DNA of 64,000 nt, taken from positions 620,001-684,000 of the forward strand of contig NZ_AP023396.1 in NCBI RefSeq assembly GCF_014466955.1, read 5' to 3'. Source of the DNA: Nocardia wallacei (GTDB lineage Bacteria; Actinomycetota; Actinomycetes; Mycobacteriales; Mycobacteriaceae). Position numbers and translations under genes: made by a program. Below are positions 60,399 to 64,000 of this stretch, piece by piece. The notes beneath the pieces are model-generated. The model had not been told where the DNA came from. It saw only the letters and a program-made list of their open reading frames with translations, and did no database searches. Positions within the stretch are counted from its first letter, which is position 1, and every line of letters starts with the position of its first letter.

Positions 60399-61322
60399 TC
60401 AGTGCGGCACCCGGATGCCCTTGAGTTTGGCCGGGTTCACCAGGTCGTAGGCGCCCGAGATCAAGCCGTCGGTGACGGTGAAGGCGAGGACGCGGGTGGG
60501 GGAGCCGGGGATGCCGTCACGCGGGCCGCGCTCGTGTAGTAGCAGGCCCAGTTGACCGTTCACATCGACGAATTCGGACTCGAGTTCGCTCGGGTCGGCG
60601 AGATCCACGTCGTACTTGCGCAGCAGGCCGAGACCCAGCCGGGCCAGCTTCTCCGCTCCCACAACGGAATTGAGCGCGGTACGGGTGGTGCCGCCGGAGT
60701 CGGCGATGAACACCGCGTCCGGATGCAGGGCCGCCACCACCTGCTCGATGTCGCCGGAATACAAGGCCTCCAACAGCTTCTGCACCGCGGCCGCGTGCTC
60801 GGCGTCGGAGACCGGCTCGGGGCTTCGCGCCGCAGCCTTACGCGCCCGCGTCGCCAGCTGGCGCGCCGCCTCCACCGAGATGTCGAGAATGTCGGCGATC
60901 TCCTCGAACGGGACCGCGAAACCGTCGTGCAGCACGAACGCCACCCGCTGCGGCGGGGTCAGCGACTCCAGCACCACCAGCGCGGCCAGACGGCAGTCCT
61001 GCTTGCGGACCACGGCTTCCAGCGGGTCGGGGGCCCCCGACGGCTTGCGGGCCGTGACAATCGGTTCCGGCAACCATTGCCCCACATAGCTTTCCCGCCG
61101 TGCCGCCGCACTACGCAGCCGATCCAGGCAGATGCGGCTCACCACGGTCGTCAGCCAGGCCCGCATGTCCTCGATCTCCGACTGCCGAGCCGTCGCCAGC
61201 CGCAGCCAGCTCTCCTGCACCGCGTCCTCGGCATCGGCCACACTCCCCGTCAGCCGATAGGCCACCGAGAGCAGGTGCGCTCGGTGTGATTCGAACAGAT
61301 CGGCGAGCAGAGCGGCAACCAT
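60399..61322 (-). CDS. sigJ: ECF41-type RNA polymerase sigma factor (SigJ-like)
   Basis: 307-aa sigma factor. Region 2 (5-75) has HRAHLLSVAYRLTGSVADAEDAVQESWLRL; region 4 (120-180) has LESLTPPQRVAFVLHDGFAVPFEEIADILDISVEAARQLATRARK. A SnoaL-like C-terminal extension (190-307) ends in YDLVNPAKLKGI, the variant of the NPDKL motif of ECF41 factors, in which the extension acts as a built-in anti-sigma. No anti-sigma gene is adjacent, as expected. ATG 61322 is used. Its likely target promoter lies at 56368-56394. Confidence 0.92.
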   Translation of the reverse strand: MVAALLADLFESHRAHLLSVAYRLTGSVADAEDAVQESWLRLATARQSEIEDMRAWLTTVVSRICLDRLRSAAARRESYVGQWLPEPIVTARKPSGAPDPLEAVVRKQDCRLAALVVLESLTPPQRVAFVLHDGFAVPFEEIADILDISVEAARQLATRARKAAARSPEPVSDAEHAAAVQKLLEALYSGDIEQVVAALHPDAVFIADSGGTTRTALNSVVGAEKLARLGLGLLRKYDVDLADPSELESEFVDVNGQLGLLLHERGPRDGIPGSPTRVLAFTVTDGLISGAYDLVNPAKLKGIRVPH

Positions 61323-61462
61323 TGCGCAGATTCTACGGCGGTGGTAATAACACCCCCCGCTCCCCCCGAGAGCTGCGCCGACAGCGAAACGCGACCCAGC
61401 CCACACAGCCCTGTCGGTCCGTTCGGGAACAATGGACCACGGCCCACAACCGAGGAGGTGCC

Positions 61463-63121
61463 GTGACCGAGGGACCACTCATCGTCCAGAGTGACAAGAC
61501 CCTGCTGCTCGAGGTCGATCATGCGCAGGCGGATGCGGCTCGGCAGGCTATCGCGCCGTTCGCCGAGTTGGAGCGGGCGCCCGAGCATGTGCACACCTAT
61601 CGGGTGACGCCGTTGGCGCTGTGGAACGCGCGGGCGGCGGGGCACGACGCGGAGCAGGTGGTCGATGCGCTGGTCAGCTACTCGCGGTATGCGGTGCCGC
61701 AGCCGTTGCTGGTGGACATCGTCGACACCATGGCCCGCTACGGGCGGTTGCAGCTGGTCAAGCATCCGGCGCATGGGCTGGTGCTGGTCAGCCTGGACCG
61801 CGCGGTGCTGGAGGAGGTGCTGCGGCACAAGAAGATCCAGCCCATGCTGGGCAGCCGGATCGACGACGACACGGTGGCCGTGCACCCGTCCGAGCGCGGC
61901 CGGATCAAGCAGATGCTGCTCAAGATCGGCTGGCCCGCCGAGGACCTGGCGGGGTACGTCGACGGCGAGGCGCACCGCATCGAACTCGACTACGAGACCA
62001 CCGAGTGGCACCTGCGCGACTACCAGGAAATGGCGGCCGACTCGTTCTGGGCCGGTGGGTCCGGCGTGGTGGTGCTGCCCTGCGGCGCGGGTAAGACCAT
62101 GGTCGGGGCCGCCGCGATGGCCAAGGCCGGGGCCACCACGCTGATCCTGGTCACCAATACCGTCGCCGGTCGGCAGTGGCGGCGCGAGCTGCTGGCCCGC
62201 ACCTCCCTGACCGAGGACGAGATCGGCGAGTACTCCGGCGAGCGCAAGGAGATCCGCCCCGTCACCATCGCCACCTACCAGGTCATCACGCGCAAGACCA
62301 AGGGCGAGTACAAGCACCTGGAGCTGTTCGACAGCCGTGACTGGGGCCTGGTCATCTACGACGAGGTGCACCTGCTGCCCGCCCCGGTCTTCCGGATGAC
62401 GGCCGACCTGCAGTCCCGCCGCCGCCTCGGCCTGACCGCGACGCTGGTGCGCGAGGACGGTCGCGAGGGCGACGTGTTCTCCCTGATCGGGCCGAAACGC
62501 TACGACGCGCCGTGGAAGGACATCGAGGCGCAGGGCTGGATCGCCCCGGCCGACTGCGTCGAGGTGCGGGTCACGCTCACTGAGGCCGAGCGGATGAGCT
62601 ATGCCACCGCCGAGCCCGACGAGCGCTACAAGCTGTGCTCGACCGCCCGCACCAAACTGCCCGTGGTCGAGTCGATTCTGGCCCGGCACCAAGGCGCACC
62701 GGCTCTGGTGATCGGCGCCTATCTGGACCAGCTCGAGGAACTGGGCGAGCATCTGAACGCCCCGATCATCCAGGGCTCCACCCGGACCAAGGAGCGCGAG
62801 TCGCTGTTCGAGGCGTTTCGCAACGGCGAGATCCCGGTGCTGGTGGTGAGCAAGGTGGCCAACTTCTCCATCGACCTGCCCGAAGCGTCGGTGGCCGTGC
62901 AGGTTTCGGGCACGTTCGGCTCCCGCCAGGAGGAGGCGCAACGGCTCGGCCGCCTGCTGCGCCCCAAACAGGATGGGGGACAGGCGCATTTCTACTCCGT
63001 GGTGGCGCGTGACACGCTGGACGCCGAATACGCCGCCCACCGGCAGCGTTTCCTCGCCGAACAGGGGTATGCCTATCGCATTACCGACGCGGACGACCTG
63101 CTCGGCCCGGCGCTCGGATAA
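61463..63121 (+). CDS. DNA repair helicase XPB/ERCC3 family
   Basis: 552-aa superfamily 2 helicase, homologue of Rv0861c, an ATP-dependent 3'-5' DNA helicase. An N-terminal damage-recognition region (1-190) precedes the helicase core: LRDYQEMAADSF (Q-motif region), VVLPCGAGKTMVGA (Walker A, near 212), IYDEVHLLPAP (DEVH box near 300), LGLTATLVREDGREGDVFSLIGPKRYD with the RED motif typical of XPB, and EEAQRLGRLLRPKQ (motif VI). GTG 61463 follows GAGGAGG at 61452-61458. Confidence 0.95.
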   Translation: MTEGPLIVQSDKTLLLEVDHAQADAARQAIAPFAELERAPEHVHTYRVTPLALWNARAAGHDAEQVVDALVSYSRYAVPQPLLVDIVDTMARYGRLQLVKHPAHGLVLVSLDRAVLEEVLRHKKIQPMLGSRIDDDTVAVHPSERGRIKQMLLKIGWPAEDLAGYVDGEAHRIELDYETTEWHLRDYQEMAADSFWAGGSGVVVLPCGAGKTMVGAAAMAKAGATTLILVTNTVAGRQWRRELLARTSLTEDEIGEYSGERKEIRPVTIATYQVITRKTKGEYKHLELFDSRDWGLVIYDEVHLLPAPVFRMTADLQSRRRLGLTATLVREDGREGDVFSLIGPKRYDAPWKDIEAQGWIAPADCVEVRVTLTEAERMSYATAEPDERYKLCSTARTKLPVVESILARHQGAPALVIGAYLDQLEELGEHLNAPIIQGSTRTKERESLFEAFRNGEIPVLVVSKVANFSIDLPEASVAVQVSGTFGSRQEEAQRLGRLLRPKQDGGQAHFYSVVARDTLDAEYAAHRQRFLAEQGYAYRITDADDLLGPALG

Positions 63122-63173
63122 CCGAGGCGGTTCATCGGAGAAAATGCCTCCGCATACGTGTTAGGAATAGGAC

Positions 63174-63839
63174 GTGCGACGCTTCGAATTCGCGGTGGAC
63201 CGCGAACACGCCCGAGCGGTGAACGAAGTGCTCGCGGCCATCCGGCGATTGCGGATCCTGGCGTTCGCCGCCGCGATCGTGCTGGGCCTCGGCACCGCCG
63301 GCCTGATCCGGTTGCAGCACCCGTACTCGTTCCTGCTGGCGGTCGCGTTCGCTCTGGGCACCATCACCGCGCTGTTCGTGGCGGTATGGACGCCGTACCG
63401 CTCGCGCATCGAGAAGCTCTACGCCGAGGGCGAACTGGTGCCCGCGGTGGTGTCGGGCAAGCACGCCCGCGGGGTGACGCTGCTGGCGCTGGTCAATATC
63501 GCCAAACCCGGCTGCGACCCGAGCTACGCGCTGATCACGCGGGTGGTGCGGGCACTGCCCGGACACCGCCAGTGGCCCGGCGAGCAGGTACCGGCGGTGA
63601 CGGTGCGCGCCGACCGGGCGCCGAGTTCGGTCGGCGACCTGCGGCAGGCGGTCACGGCCATGCCGATCGCCTGGGGCACCCGCGATCCCGGCGTCATCGA
63701 GCGTGCCCGCGCGGCAATCAGCGACGTGGAGTGGAAACTGCTGGCCGACAATCTCGATCTCGCCGAGAAGGTCCGGCGCGCGGATGCCAAACGACTGCTG
63801 CTGGATCCGCAACAGCTGCCGGGCGAGCTGCACGGCTGA
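63174..63839 (+). CDS. DUF3239 membrane protein
   Basis: 221-aa protein with two membrane helices close together (about residues 28-48 and 52-72) and a 150-residue soluble C-terminal domain containing GELVPAVVSGKHARGVTLLALVNIAKPG, the DUF3239 core. The family is restricted to mycolic-acid actinobacteria as far as I know, and function is unknown. GTG 63174 is the start. It follows the XPB helicase by 52 bases on the same strand. Confidence 0.8.
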   Translation: MRRFEFAVDREHARAVNEVLAAIRRLRILAFAAAIVLGLGTAGLIRLQHPYSFLLAVAFALGTITALFVAVWTPYRSRIEKLYAEGELVPAVVSGKHARGVTLLALVNIAKPGCDPSYALITRVVRALPGHRQWPGEQVPAVTVRADRAPSSVGDLRQAVTAMPIAWGTRDPGVIERARAAISDVEWKLLADNLDLAEKVRRADAKRLLLDPQQLPGELHG

Positions 63840-63880
63840 AATCCGTGGAAGCCGGGGGCGGTGTTCTCTAGAATTGGCCG

Positions 63881-64000
63881 GTGATTCCCGCTGGAAATAT
63901 CGCGGCGTTCCTGGTCGCGGCGACCGTCCTCATCGTGGTTCCCGGCCCGGGTGTGCTGTTCACCATCGGCCGCGCGCTGACCGACGGCAAGCGGGCCGCC
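63881..64000 (+). CDS. LysE/RhtB-family exporter, 5' part
   Basis: Forty codons from GTG 63881 to the window end: a first membrane helix (IAAFLVAATVLIVVPGPGVLF) and the LysE signature VPGPGVLFTIGRALTDGKR. This is the start of a second LysE-family amino acid exporter in the window; the rest lies outside. Confidence 0.85.
   Translation, partial: MIPAGNIAAFLVAATVLIVVPGPGVLFTIGRALTDGKRAA

Noticed and set aside
1..64000. CRISPR arrays or insertion sequences
   Set aside because: No regularly spaced direct repeats with spacers and no transposase-like frame were seen; the repeats found are in-frame protein repeats or terminators.

Overview
The window is a high-G+C actinobacterial chromosome segment. 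Gene content points to a mycolic-acid-containing member of Mycobacteriales, most likely Nocardia: mycothiol synthase, LmeA-type lipomannan protein, polyprenol-phosphate-mannose synthase, DesA1-type acyl-ACP desaturase, LytR-CpsA-Psr protein, IdeR-type iron boxes, and a detached salicylate synthase/salicyl-AMP ligase pair like the nocobactin genes. It is ordinary, gene-dense core chromosome. I see no insertion sequence, prophage or CRISPR array.

Layout. 1-9.2 kb: end of a GT87 mannosyltransferase, purL, a YiaA-like protein, a membrane alpha/beta-hydrolase, a CPBP protease, an Rpn-like nuclease-family protein, a sterol-carrier-fold protein and a DUF3533 exporter-like protein. 9.3-15.2 kb: purF and purM, separated by a cupin gene and a TetR/hydrolase pair with a clear operator, then DUF3073. 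15.3-19.2 kb: asparaginase, MOSC and YgfZ genes as an overlapping operon, divergent from aminodeoxychorismate lyase. 19.3-25.95 kb: a cydABDC cytochrome bd operon behind a palindromic operator and a tiny coupled leader ORF. 26-30.5 kb: nitrobindin-like, SseC, CysA2 rhodanese, DUF4395, a poly-Cys leader peptide, thioredoxin-like ThiX and LmeA. 30.7-39.1 kb: GlnR, MshD, the phosphate operon pstSCAB with a PHO box, an MFS pump and PhoU. 39.2-44.3 kb: LCP protein, DusB, DesA1. Apart from the inserted cyd, cupin/TetR and MFS genes, 1.3-44.3 kb follows the Mycobacterium tuberculosis order Rv0803 (purL) to Rv0824c (desA1) as I remember it.

44.5-47.2 kb is an RNA-rich, gene-poor stretch: tRNA-Lys, a gamma-butyrolactone-receptor-like TetR gene, tRNA-Glu, tRNA-Asp and tRNA-Phe, hairpins and a 39-bp palindrome. 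47.4-52.2 kb holds ppm1 and phospholipid acyltransferases (HAD-PlsC fusion, PlsB2). 52.2-55.4 kb is the convergent iron-regulated salicylate synthase/salicyl-AMP ligase pair. 55.4-64 kb holds an SDR, a carboxymuconolactone-decarboxylase-family protein, aroG with an aromatic-codon leader, two LysE exporters, DapC, an ECF41 sigma factor, an XPB helicase and a DUF3239 protein.

The most interesting material is regulatory: an exact ECF41-type promoter (TGTCACA-N16-CGTC) 4 kb from an ECF41 sigma gene; a leader peptide with four consecutive aromatic codons before aroG; a poly-Cys leader in the sulfur region; an operator plus ATGA-coupled leader ORF before cydA; and a 12-codon ORF with a near-perfect SD followed by nested stems and no downstream gene. 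These come from reading the sequence by eye; no alignment or folding program was run.
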